Part shown: positions 1 through 6,004 of the stretch, in pieces
Position numbering within the stretch: position 1 is the stretch's first letter
Layout: every line of letters begins with the position of its first letter
Assembly (NCBI GenBank): GCA_021835265.1
Contig: JAKBQK010000070.1
Location: 1-11,191, forward strand
Direction: 5' to 3'
DNA length: 11,191 nt
Origin: Thermoplasmata archaeon
GTDB lineage: Archaea; Thermoplasmatota; Thermoplasmata; Thermoplasmatales; Thermoplasmataceae
Program-made: the position numbers and the translations under genes
The notes under the pieces: model-generated
Told to the model about the DNA's origin: nothing
Database searches by the model: none
The model's input: the letters and a program-made list of their open reading frames with translations, nothing else

Positions 1-378
1 GTGAATATATAGGCTGGTTATTTCACCTATAATTTCCTTAAGCTGATCTGGGATGAAATATAGCGTTTCAATGATGATCGGCTCTCCGTTAGTAATTGCC
101 CTTCTTATTGAGGAATAAGTGGCCCTGTTTATGAGTTTTCCCTGATTGAGGAATCCTCTCGTTACATTCACTTCTGTGTTTTCCCCATATTTCTTCCATG
201 AGTCGTAAACAGAGTATTGCAATACATCATCATCTGGAACGAATGGTCTTATTATTTCCCTTATGTAATCTCCTGACATCACAATGTTGATATTCAATTG
301 CCTTGCAATATATCCAGATATACTGGTTTTTCCTACTCCCGGTATACCGCCTATGAGTATTATTGGTACTCTATTCAT
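1..378 (-). CDS. 2-phosphoglycerate kinase-like P-loop kinase (3' part cut off)
   Basis: The first 126 codons of a P-loop kinase are visible; the rest lies beyond the left edge. The N-terminus starts MNRVPIILIGGIPGVGKTS, a Walker A loop at residues 10-19, followed by a conserved-looking SGDYIREIIRP stretch near residue 40 that is typical of the archaeal 2-phosphoglycerate kinase family (COG2074). In methanogens this family makes 2,3-diphosphoglycerate on the way to the cyclic thermoprotectant; outside them the substrate is uncertain. The N-terminal ATP-cone domain found in some members is absent because the protein begins directly at the P-loop. The start is supported by GGTGATC at 385-391, six bases before the ATG and an exact match to the anti-SD partner. 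It follows the upstream gene by one base, so the two are probably co-translated. A zeta-toxin or adenylate-kinase-like role is possible. The family call is fairly good; the function is uncertain. Confidence 0.62.
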   Translation of the reverse strand, partial: MNRVPIILIGGIPGVGKTSISGYIARQLNINIVMSGDYIREIIRPFVPDDDVLQYSVYDSWKKYGENTEVNVTRGFLNQGKLINRATYSSIRRAITNGEPIIIETLYFIPDQLKEIIGEITSLYIH

Positions 379-379
379 G

Positions 380-982
380 TTAAAGATCACCGGCCATGAG
401 CATGATATCTCTGCTATCAACCATATATGTGAATCTGCTCATTAATTCAAGAGTGTTGAAATGGTTTCTCTCTGATGGTGCTGACACTCCATCAGAAAGT
501 ATCACAGGTACAATACCCATGTCACTGGCATTCAGTGCATTTATAAAAATCTCATTATCAGTATCAAATCCTGTTATCAAAATATGATTCTTTTTTTCTT
601 CATCTATAATTTCCATAACACTTTTCTGGTTCCAGATAGACATTTTATCGGATTCAATTTCCTTATATTTCTGTATTTTAAACTGTCTGAATCTATCCAT
701 GAAGCCTTCCTCCATTTTATTTAGAGGATGATCCTTGAATATGCTCCTCCTTTCGTTAATATAATGCTCGAAATCTTTGTCCTCACCGCGGTAAATGTAT
801 TTGGGAACCTTTATCCTGTATGAATTAACTGAAAGTCTATCCATAAGTTCTTCCAGATATTCATATGCCATGATATATTCCATTTTACTGAATGCATGTC
901 TAAAATAGTTTTCGTCCGTATTTATTGCTATATGAAAGAAATTACCGTCTCTGATCTTTGAACCGAATTCTTGAACGCCCAT
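380..982 (-). CDS. Degenerate isochorismatase-fold protein
   Basis: This 200-residue protein resembles the isochorismatase/nicotinamidase cysteine-hydrolase superfamily in length and pattern. An N-terminal strand (HIAINTDENYF, residues 17-27) sits where the family has LLVIDMQNDF. The C-terminal half has HILITGFDTDNEI (133-145) in place of the family's VTGVATDxCV, then ALNASDMGIVPVILSDGVSA. The catalytic Asp position is Thr22 (Asp23 is adjacent) and the nucleophilic Cys position is Glu144. A lysine near residue 105 may match the third catalytic residue. It is therefore probably not a working hydrolase of the usual type; it may bind a ligand or partner, or use other chemistry. The ATG at 982 gives the expected N-terminal strand; no strong SD precedes it. 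It is the first gene of a pair with the downstream P-loop kinase, one base apart. The fold call is by eye, with no alignment run. Confidence 0.5.
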   Translation of the reverse strand: MGVQEFGSKIRDGNFFHIAINTDENYFRHAFSKMEYIMAYEYLEELMDRLSVNSYRIKVPKYIYRGEDKDFEHYINERRSIFKDHPLNKMEEGFMDRFRQFKIQKYKEIESDKMSIWNQKSVMEIIDEEKKNHILITGFDTDNEIFINALNASDMGIVPVILSDGVSAPSERNHFNTLELMSRFTYMVDSRDIMLMAGDL

Positions 983-1050
983 AACCCATTCTTTATCCCT
1001 TTATCTGCTAAAATGATTTTCATTTTATCAATATCTTATTGATCTCCAAC

Positions 1051-1059
1051 ATTTATACT
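1051..1059 (-). promoter_or_regulatory. Putative TATA box for the isochorismatase-fold/kinase operon
   Basis: Read on the minus strand, GAGTATAAAT lies about 70 bases before the ATG at 982. A start about 25 bases downstream would leave a leader of roughly 45-50 bases. It is the best TATA-like element in the divergent gap 983-1206 on this strand, but AT-rich sequence makes chance matches common. Confidence 0.3.
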
Positions 1060-1171
1060 CAATTTTCAATTGTTTTTGTGCCATATTCTTCCCTTTTATT
1101 TTCCTCATATAGTCCAACACATGTGTATAAAATTTCTCTGTTTTACAGCCTTTCAGAGTAAAAAAGTCTAG

Positions 1172-1180
1172 AATATAATA
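1172..1180 (+). promoter_or_regulatory. Putative TATA box for the slipin gene
   Basis: AATATAATA, preceded by an A-rich stretch (AAAAAG at 1161-1166) that could serve as a BRE, lies about 30 bases before the ATG at 1207. The spacing predicts a very short or absent leader, in agreement with the lack of a Shine-Dalgarno site before 1207. Confidence 0.45.
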
Positions 1181-1206
1181 AATTAATTTAGAAACAATTA
1201 ATTAGT

Positions 1207-2049
1207 ATGATACACATATATATCCTGATGAGTGCTATAGAATATTTTTTGATATTTATTGTGATTGTGATAGTGCTAATAATCCTATCAGGATTGCATA
1301 TACTGAGAGAGTGGGAAAGGGCACCCGTGCTTACACTGGGAAGGTTCTCAGGGATTAAGGGACCAGGAATAATTTATGTAACTCCTTTCATCAGCAAGAT
1401 ACCTGTTATTATAAGCTTGAGAATTCAGGCAGTTGCTTTTAAAACTGACTCAACATTCACAAACGACAATGTACCGGTAAACTGTGACGCCATAATGTAT
1501 TATCAGGCCATAGATCCACAGAAGGCCGTATTGAATATTGAAAACTTTGCGAATGCAACAAGTTTGTCGGCTCAAACAACTCTCAGAGAAGTGATAGGTA
1601 AGTATTCCTTTGATGAGATTCTTTCAGAAAGAGAAAAAGTCGGCGAAGGTGCAAGAGCCATTATAGATGAAAAGACTGAACACTGGGGAATAAAGGTATC
1701 ATCAGTTGAGATCAGGGATGTTGTGGTTCCTCAGTCACTTCAGGAGGCAATGTCCAGGCAGGCTTCTGCAGAGAGGGAAAGAAGATCAAGAGTAACACTG
1801 GCACTGGCGGAAGTAGAGGCAGCAAGCAAGATGGTAGAGGCTTCCAAGATGTATGTGGATAACCCTGGAGCACTTCAATTAAGATGGATGAACATACTTT
1901 ATGAAATTGGCTTGGAAGGAAAGGGAACCCTGATGATGATTCCTGCAAACACACTCACAGCCGGTGTGAGCAATTTCGGAATAAGTGAGTTTGCCAAGAT
2001 ACAACAGCAAAAGAATAACATGGATACAGCCAGCGACACAGGAAAGTGA
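1207..2049 (+). CDS. SPFH/band-7 membrane protein (stomatin/slipin family)
   Basis: This is a 280-residue slipin. One N-terminal membrane segment (about residues 10-31, rich in I, V and L) is followed by the stomatin signature LREWERAPVLTLGRF and GIKGPGIIYVTPF (about 33-59), then the SPFH domain. That domain includes the VNCDAIMYYQAIDPQKAV strand pair, TTLREVIGKYSFDEIL and the WGIKVSSVEIRDVVVPQSLQEAMSRQASAERERR helix region. The C-terminal tail is polar. Slipins form oligomeric membrane scaffolds and in prokaryotes often pair with an NfeD protein and a slipin-cleaving protease; neither lies next to this gene here. The ATG at 1207 fits a leaderless start from the TATA-like box at 1172-1180; the in-frame ATG at 1228 is an alternative and would shorten only the segment before the membrane helix. 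The gene is divergent from the operon on its left. The family call is secure; the cellular role is not. Confidence 0.9.
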   Translation: MIHIYILMSAIEYFLIFIVIVIVLIILSGLHILREWERAPVLTLGRFSGIKGPGIIYVTPFISKIPVIISLRIQAVAFKTDSTFTNDNVPVNCDAIMYYQAIDPQKAVLNIENFANATSLSAQTTLREVIGKYSFDEILSEREKVGEGARAIIDEKTEHWGIKVSSVEIRDVVVPQSLQEAMSRQASAERERRSRVTLALAEVEAASKMVEASKMYVDNPGALQLRWMNILYEIGLEGKGTLMMIPANTLTAGVSNFGISEFAKIQQQKNNMDTASDTGK

Positions 2050-2064
2050 AAATACACTTTTCCT
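2040..2064 (+). terminator. Hairpin across the slipin stop codon
   Basis: AGGAAAGTG at 2040-2048 pairs with CACTTTTCCT at 2055-2064, with one bulged T and a loop of six bases. It overlaps the TGA at 2047-2049 and is followed by AT-rich sequence. Archaeal termination depends mainly on T-tracts, so this could instead stabilise the 3' end. Confidence 0.35.
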
Positions 2065-2290
2065 AGATTATTATTTAGAAAACCAGTATTTTCATAACAT
2101 TTTTCAATTTTTATTATAAAGAGTCACTTGTTTATATTTAATTTTAAAAGAATAGGATGATCTATTTATTTTAAACTAATCCTCACTATTTTCCGGAAAA
2201 CACTGCTATTATTGATATGATTGACCTTTGGATTTAAACTTACACAATTGCATCATATGTCAGTCAAATGCCGAATTCAAGAGTGGCAAA

Positions 2291-2298
2291 GTTTAAAT
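2291..2298 (+). promoter_or_regulatory. TATA box for the zinc microprotein gene
   Basis: GTTTAAAT, preceded by GGCAAA, lies so that the expected start site about 25-28 bases downstream falls on the ATG at 2321. That geometry is what a leaderless archaeal gene shows, and there is no Shine-Dalgarno site. Confidence 0.5.
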
Positions 2299-2320
2299 GC
2301 TTAAAACTTTACTTAATTTT

Positions 2321-2425
2321 ATGATAAGTATGGAAACAGGAAAAGGACCCTTTGAATGCCACCAGTGTGGGACAAAACATGAGAGCGAAATAGAAGCAAT
2401 ACAGTGCGGATGCGCTTTCGATTAA
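2321..2425 (+). CDS. Zinc-ribbon microprotein, 34 residues
   Basis: A short frame encodes 34 residues, or 31 if the second ATG at 2330 is used. In the 31-residue numbering the cysteines are C10, C13, C26 and C28, in FECHQCGTKHESEIEAIQCG followed by CAFD. The pattern is C-x2-C-G, twelve residues, then C-x-C, as expected for a single zinc site; His17 is another possible ligand. It belongs to no family I can name, but archaea encode many such one-zinc microproteins, some with regulatory or adaptor roles. The cysteine layout resembles Rpo12 encoded at 5870-6004. The gene stands alone, with a TATA box at the right distance for leaderless transcription from 2321 and a T-tract just after the stop. 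Those flanks and the cysteines are the case for it being real; function is unknown. Confidence 0.6.
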   Translation: MISMETGKGPFECHQCGTKHESEIEAIQCGCAFD

Positions 2426-2438
2426 ATTTAAACAATAA

Positions 2439-2448
2439 TTTTTATTTT
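2439..2448 (+). terminator. T-tract after the microprotein gene
   Basis: TTTTTATTTT lies 14 bases past the TAA at 2423-2425. Archaeal RNA polymerase terminates at such tracts without a hairpin, so it is a plausible end of a short mRNA of about 120 bases. Confidence 0.4.
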
Positions 2449-2595
2449 AATTACATTAATTTGTATTTTTAATTCTAAGTATGTTCTGGGCTGGCTGGTT
2501 TTTTAAAGTTTAGCAATTTATGTGAAAATCTCTAATGAAAAACTTGTTTGTGCAAATCATCTAGTTAATTTTATTCTTTTGTACCAATGCAAAAT

Positions 2596-2625
2596 AGAAG
2601 ACAACCGCAAATCAGTTGTTCTTCT
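2596..2625. other. Intergenic hairpin
   Basis: AGAAGACAAC at 2596-2605 and GTTGTTCTTCT at 2615-2625 form a ten-pair stem with one bulged T and a nine-base loop. It is the strongest inverted repeat in the gap. No frame uses it. It could be part of a small RNA or the 3' end of one; a TATA-like TTATATAA at 2694-2701 lies on its right. Confidence 0.35.
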
Positions 2626-2699
2626 GAAACTAAAAGTACCAAATCCTTTCAGTGAGTAATTACCCTAAATTTTTATTTGAAATTAAAGGGCCGTTATAT

Positions 2700-2742
2700 A
2701 AAAAACTGGACTAATGTATTCTTATGTTAAATTTCAACATAA
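2700..2742 (-). terminator. Possible end of the ksgA operon: hairpin then T-tract
   Basis: Leaving ksgA on the minus strand, the transcript meets a seven-pair palindrome (TTATGTT/AACATAA, 2722-2742) and then six T residues at 2705-2700. Together they would make a reasonable terminator about 80-120 bases past the ksgA stop. The T-tract also overlaps a TATA-like sequence, so its role is ambiguous. Confidence 0.35.
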
Positions 2743-2821
2743 TATAGCGTTCTTTTGGTTCCGTTTTTCTTTGAATCTTGTTTCTATCCAATCAGTATAA
2801 TCCATGTTTCAATCTGGAATG

Positions 2822-3541
2822 CTATTCATTTCGCAATAAGTTTATAATAGATTCTGGGGGCAACTGATCTATGCGATTCTCCTGAAATTGCACAGGGCAG
2901 TTCTCAATGACATTTTTGAGTTTCTTCCGCTTCTGTGAGAACATTTGTCTCAGTTTTGTCTCTGCAAGATTCCAGTCAAGATCGGGAAAATTATCATGGT
3001 TCCTGAGAGATATTATTGCACTATCCACCCCTGGAATAGGTGAAAAGCTGTTCCTTGAAACAAGCTTAATAAATTCAATGTTGAAGTTGAGATAGGCGAA
3101 AACAGTCATTCGGGTATATTCCTTTGTTGATGGCTTTGCCATAAGAGTGGTTGCGAACTCACTCTGGAACATAAGTACAGCCTTGTTGAACTTCATCGTC
3201 GACAATTTCTGAACAATTTTCGATGAAATATGATAGGGGACATTTCCTATTATTTGATCCTGAACCAGGCCTTCGTATTCGAGGAAATCCCCGTGAATAA
3301 TTTCGAGTTGCCCGTGTTCCACATAATCAAAAAACTTCACCCTGAGTATATCCACAAATCTGTGATCAGACTCAACAACTGTGACTTTTGGATATTTTTC
3401 AAGGAGAAACTGGGTTAAGAATCCTTCCCCTGGACCTATTTCAAGAACTTTTTCCCCTTCTTCGAGATTTGAAATCTCTATCTGCGCAATATTTTTGTCC
3501 CTCAAAAGGACCTGACCATATTTTTCAGTATAGAGCTTCAT
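2822..3541 (-). CDS. ksgA: 16S rRNA adenine dimethyltransferase KsgA/Dim1
   Basis: The 239-residue protein transfers methyl groups from S-adenosylmethionine to the two adjacent adenines of the helix-45 loop of 16S rRNA, a late step of small-subunit assembly. Visible motifs are the SAM loop VLEIGPGEGFLT (32-43), the acidic VVESD (55-59), GDF (84-86), and the catalytic NVPY (100-103; the family usually has NLPY or NIPY). The N-terminal RNA-facing motif GQxFLxD appears as GQVLLRD (9-15). FSPIPGVDSAIISL (about 166-179) is the usual C-terminal region, and the C-terminal helical domain is rather short, so the protein is at the small end of the family. Its ATG overlaps the TGA of the DUF655 gene as ATGA, implying translational coupling. 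It is the last gene of the array; the hemK-type methyltransferase that often follows in euryarchaea is not present. Confidence 0.93.
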   Translation of the reverse strand: MKLYTEKYGQVLLRDKNIAQIEISNLEEGEKVLEIGPGEGFLTQFLLEKYPKVTVVESDHRFVDILRVKFFDYVEHGQLEIIHGDFLEYEGLVQDQIIGNVPYHISSKIVQKLSTMKFNKAVLMFQSEFATTLMAKPSTKEYTRMTVFAYLNFNIEFIKLVSRNSFSPIPGVDSAIISLRNHDNFPDLDWNLAETKLRQMFSQKRKKLKNVIENCPVQFQENRIDQLPPESIINLLRNE

Positions 3542-4086
3542 TGTTTAACAAAAATCCTGTATTTTTCATTCTTCCCGTCAATTTCCTGCGCGATCCTAAC
3601 TGCTATCATCTTTTCAGGGTGATGAACCGTCTTTACCCTGTCTGTAAGATCCTTGAAGGATTCAAATGGTTTCTTCTTTCTTTCATCGATGATTGACCAC
3701 ATTGTTTTATTGCCAAGCCCTGGAAGAAGTTCAAGAGTATGCATTCGCGAGTTAATTGATTCTGCCCTGTTGAAGAAATCAACATATTTTTTTTCATTCT
3801 CCTTAACTATGTTCTCGAGTATATATGGTAATTCTGTTACTGCTGACGATGATAATTCCTCATACCCTATCCTGCGTTTCACAGTCATTATTTTATCTCT
3901 CTTCTGGAGATCCTTTCCAATGTATACCCTGTCACCAACAGTAAGAATGGCCCCCTCCTTTGGAATCATTTCAAGAAGCTTGAACTCGGTCTCTCCCAGT
4001 CCAAAAACTAAAGGTGTCCTGCTATATGAATGATCCGTAGACCTACCCTGCATTAGAACGTCCAGAATGAAAGCATATTCTTCCAT
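3538..4086 (-). CDS. DUF655 family protein, predicted RNA-binding
   Basis: A 182-residue protein of the archaeal DUF655 family. The N-terminal half begins EEYAFILDVLMQGR and contains LVFGLGETEFKLLEMIPKEG and a small beta region around VGDRVYIGK (OB-like). The C-terminal half has a helix-hairpin-helix motif, HTLELLPGLGNKTMWSIIDE (about 116-135), which in related proteins contacts nucleic acid. The family sits beside ksgA and rpoF in many euryarchaea, so a role in rRNA processing or in handling RNA near the methylation step is often assumed; no biochemical activity is established that I know of. Its stop overlaps the ksgA start by four bases, and four bases separate it from rpoF upstream. The family call is good; the function is inference. 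Confidence 0.87.
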   Translation of the reverse strand: MEEYAFILDVLMQGRSTDHSYSRTPLVFGLGETEFKLLEMIPKEGAILTVGDRVYIGKDLQKRDKIMTVKRRIGYEELSSSAVTELPYILENIVKENEKKYVDFFNRAESINSRMHTLELLPGLGNKTMWSIIDERKKKPFESFKDLTDRVKTVHHPEKMIAVRIAQEIDGKNEKYRIFVKQ

Positions 4087-4090
4087 ATTA

Positions 4091-4399
4091 TCACTGCAAT
4101 TCTTTTAAATAATCAATTATACTACTTAAAACTTCATCTTTTGGTGTAAGCTTATAAGAATTTAAAATTGCCAGCATCTGCTCAATGTTGGATGGCATCA
4201 GATCGACTATCTTTACACAGACTTCGTCTGAGAAACCTGAAAGTTCAGATATCTTCTTAACTGCCTCGACTGCATCCTTTTTGCTTAGTCTTGAAAACTG
4301 TCTCACATATTCAAATTCCTTAGCTTCTTCAGGTGAGTTTTCCTTTAGGTCCTGAAGTAAGTCTCTGGCCTCTGATGATGTGATATACTTTATATTCAT
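4091..4399 (-). CDS. rpoF: RNA polymerase subunit Rpo4 (RpoF, Rpb4 homologue)
   Basis: This 102-residue protein is the archaeal F subunit, partner of Rpo7 in the stalk of RNA polymerase, where the pair helps open promoters and binds emerging RNA. The N-terminus MNIKYITSSEARDLL forms the Rpo7-contacting strand and helix. The helical C-terminal half resembles the HRDC-like fold and contains the characteristic LSKKDAVEAVKKISELSGF and KIVDLMPSNIEQMLAILNSY (residues about 39-82). Length is typical. The ATG is two bases past the L21e TAG, with GGTG just before it. Rpo4 next to L21e and DUF655 is a common euryarchaeal order and supports the call. Confidence 0.9.
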   Translation of the reverse strand: MNIKYITSSEARDLLQDLKENSPEEAKEFEYVRQFSRLSKKDAVEAVKKISELSGFSDEVCVKIVDLMPSNIEQMLAILNSYKLTPKDEVLSSIIDYLKELQ

Positions 4400-4401
4400 A
4401 A

Positions 4402-4698
4402 CTACACCTTGATTTTTCTCAGATGTACAGGGTCAGCGATAATTGTCTTTTTTACTCCACCCACTTTTATGCCAAGAAGATAGCACCTTCCCTGCATACC
4501 TTCTATAACCCCAGTAAAACCCTGGAAATTGTGGAATGGCATCCCCTTGTGCACAGATGGATCAATATTCACTGCCACAAATTCTCCAACCTCAAATTTT
4601 CTCATGTATGAATTAATTCTTGGCATTCCTCTATCTTTCAATCTCTTTGTCATGGTCATTCTCGATCCTGACCTTGGCCCATGTGACATTTTTACCAT
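4402..4698 (-). CDS. rpl21e: Large-subunit ribosomal protein L21e
   Basis: A 98-residue basic protein of the archaeal/eukaryotic L21e family, part of the 50S subunit. The N-terminus MVKMSHGPRSGSRMTMTKRL is the family's basic tail, followed by the SH3-like barrel region GEFVAVNIDPSVHKGMPFHN, FQGFTGVIEGMQGRCYLLGI and the C-terminal IIADPVHLRKIKV. AGGTGA just before the start, overlapping the Pus10 stop, supports the ATG at 4698; a second ATG at 4689 would remove conserved tail residues. The two-base gap to rpoF shows tight operon packing. Confidence 0.93.
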   Translation of the reverse strand: MVKMSHGPRSGSRMTMTKRLKDRGMPRINSYMRKFEVGEFVAVNIDPSVHKGMPFHNFQGFTGVIEGMQGRCYLLGIKVGGVKKTIIADPVHLRKIKV

Positions 4699-4702
4699 TT
4701 TT

Positions 4703-5860
4703 TCACCTTTTGATCATTATTACGTCCAGTTCTCTGATCCTTATCTCAGTACCTAGCTTCTCAGCAAGACTTGGCTTTGTTCTACCCCCATCTCCACTGA
4801 CAAGTTCCTTGATATATGTTCCAGCTTCTGCTTCAATGGTTAATACATGATCACCATTTTCACCGCATTCCACTGACATTTCCGATATCTTTCTCTCTCT
4901 TACAATATCAGATCTTGAACTGCTAACTCGTAATGGTGTCCTTTGATATATAACTTTCCCGTTAAATTCCTTACATATCTCCTTTAATTCTTCGCATGAA
5001 ACAGGTTTTTCTGATTCCAGTTTTGCACGGTATATCTTGTAGTGCTTCTCGTCTTTTATGTTTTTAATTTCTTCCCTGCTTGAGGGCCTCATGGATGAAA
5101 CTGTAACTCCAAGATTTGTTTTATTAATGTTCTCTGTTAACTTTTCAAGGTTTATGTTTCTTATTCTTGGCTCTGTTAGCTCTATTACGAATTCTCTCCC
5201 ATTACCAAGCATTCTTACATCCACATCCTCCCTTCCAGCCCCATGCAGGGCATAGTCTTTTCCGTTCCCCATAATCTTGATCTGATCACCGATTATGGAT
5301 TCAACTGTATCTGTTTTTTCAGAGTATTTAATCCATCTTGTTTGAGGAATGCCACGTATATTCTTTCTGTATATACCATAGATAAGGAGAGATTTTATCT
5401 GAAATTCTATTGACATATATTCTGTGTTAACCTTTGCCATTATATCTGGATCACTTCTATCAAATTCTTTTCCAGTCATATCCATATAATATTTCCCCAG
5501 TTCACGACTGAACTCTTTTTTTATTGGTTCTCCTAGATTGCCATATTTCTCCTGCAGTATCCTTTCTTTTTCCAGTATACTGGCAGGAAATGAAGATCCT
5601 ATAAGGATCGTTCTGTATTCATAATCAGATAACCTTTTTTGAATTTCACCTGCGTATTTTGGGATCTCAAGAAATATTCCTGAGCACAAAGAACAGGATT
5701 TTTCTTCAACAAAAATGAGTTCGTATCCAAAACATCTTGATGTGAATAAAATCTGATTTCCACGATCCAAATTTGTCATTGTGTGACCGACAGTTGCAAA
5801 AATCCTGCCGGCACACCTGATACATAGTTTTTCGTTGGATAGCTGGGTGAATTTATCCAT
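4703..5860 (-). CDS. pus10: tRNA pseudouridine synthase Pus10
   Basis: The enzyme isomerises uridines 54 and 55 in the T-loop of archaeal tRNA. Counting from the ATG at 5860 (385 residues), the N-terminal zinc module has CIRC (13-16) and CSLC (56-59), followed by the THUMP-containing region. The catalytic domain has the motif HGAGREDVDVRMLGNGREFV at about 206-225, where D212 in GRED aligns with the active-site Asp of the pseudouridine synthase fold. The C-terminus contains AGTYIKELVSGDGGRTKPSL and the typical end LDVIMI. Length is normal for the family. An in-frame GTG at 5866 would add two residues; neither start has a clear SD. The gene begins 3-9 bases after the rpoP stop and ends just before L21e. 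In many archaea pus10 lies with L21e and rpoF rather than directly after rpoP. Confidence 0.92.
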   Translation of the reverse strand: MDKFTQLSNEKLCIRCAGRIFATVGHTMTNLDRGNQILFTSRCFGYELIFVEEKSCSLCSGIFLEIPKYAGEIQKRLSDYEYRTILIGSSFPASILEKERILQEKYGNLGEPIKKEFSRELGKYYMDMTGKEFDRSDPDIMAKVNTEYMSIEFQIKSLLIYGIYRKNIRGIPQTRWIKYSEKTDTVESIIGDQIKIMGNGKDYALHGAGREDVDVRMLGNGREFVIELTEPRIRNINLEKLTENINKTNLGVTVSSMRPSSREEIKNIKDEKHYKIYRAKLESEKPVSCEELKEICKEFNGKVIYQRTPLRVSSSRSDIVRERKISEMSVECGENGDHVLTIEAEAGTYIKELVSGDGGRTKPSLAEKLGTEIRIRELDVIMIKR

Positions 5861-5869
5861 CCCCACTAC

Positions 5870-6004
5870 TCATCTTGAGTTTACTTCTTTTTCCACATTT
5901 GGTCTTTCTTTCAGGAAAACCCTGGAACCACATTCACATTCTATTTCATTGGTTCCAAGTGACTTCTCCAGAATTCTGCCGCATCTAATACACTTATACT
6001 GCAT
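5870..6004 (-). CDS. rpoP: RNA polymerase subunit Rpo12 (RpoP), 44 residues
   Basis: A short gene encoding the zinc-bearing P subunit of archaeal RNA polymerase, homologue of eukaryotic Rpb12, which helps hold the Rpo3/Rpo10 assembly platform and promoter complex. The protein begins [15 protein letters not shown] and ends with [16 protein letters not shown], both characteristic of the family. Zinc ligands are C5, C8, C23 and C25. The second pair is C-x-C (ECECG), whereas the usual pattern is C-x2-C as in CPYCG, so one residue is missing from the second knuckle. The start overlaps the end of the L37Ae gene by 11 bases in another frame, implying coupling. Position directly after L37Ae is the standard archaeal order and strengthens the identification. 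Confidence 0.9.
   Translation of the reverse strand: MQYKCIRCGRILEKSLGTNEIECECGSRVFLKERPNVEKEVNSR

Larger units (their letters stand above)
2050..2820. other. AT-rich intergenic region between slipin and ksgA
   Basis: About 770 bases separate the convergent slipin and ksgA genes. The only reading frame I accept in it is the zinc microprotein at 2321-2425. The remainder holds TATA-like boxes, T-tracts at 2439-2448 and 2499-2504, hairpins at 2596-2625 and 2722-2742, and no tRNA-like fold or repeat array. Very short frames such as the 23-codon minus-strand one at 2734-2805 are not supported. Confidence 0.7.

Noticed and set aside
1712..1954. 80-codon minus-strand frame within the slipin gene
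   Set aside because: Pro- and Ser-rich shadow of the SPFH coding region.
2481..2513. Ten-codon hydrophobic plus-strand frame MFWAGWFFKV
   Set aside because: Too short and without signals; expected by chance in this gap.
2734..2805. 23-codon minus-strand frame beginning MDYTDWIETRFKEKR downstream of ksgA
   Set aside because: No ribosome binding site, no motif, very short; possibly a remnant but not supportable.
2050..2820. Search for tRNA, CRISPR or insertion-sequence remnants in the long gap
   Set aside because: No cloverleaf, regularly spaced repeats, terminal inverted repeats or transposase fragments seen.
3653..4033. 126-codon plus-strand frame opposite DUF655
   Set aside because: The minus-strand protein is conserved and operonic; this frame has no motif.
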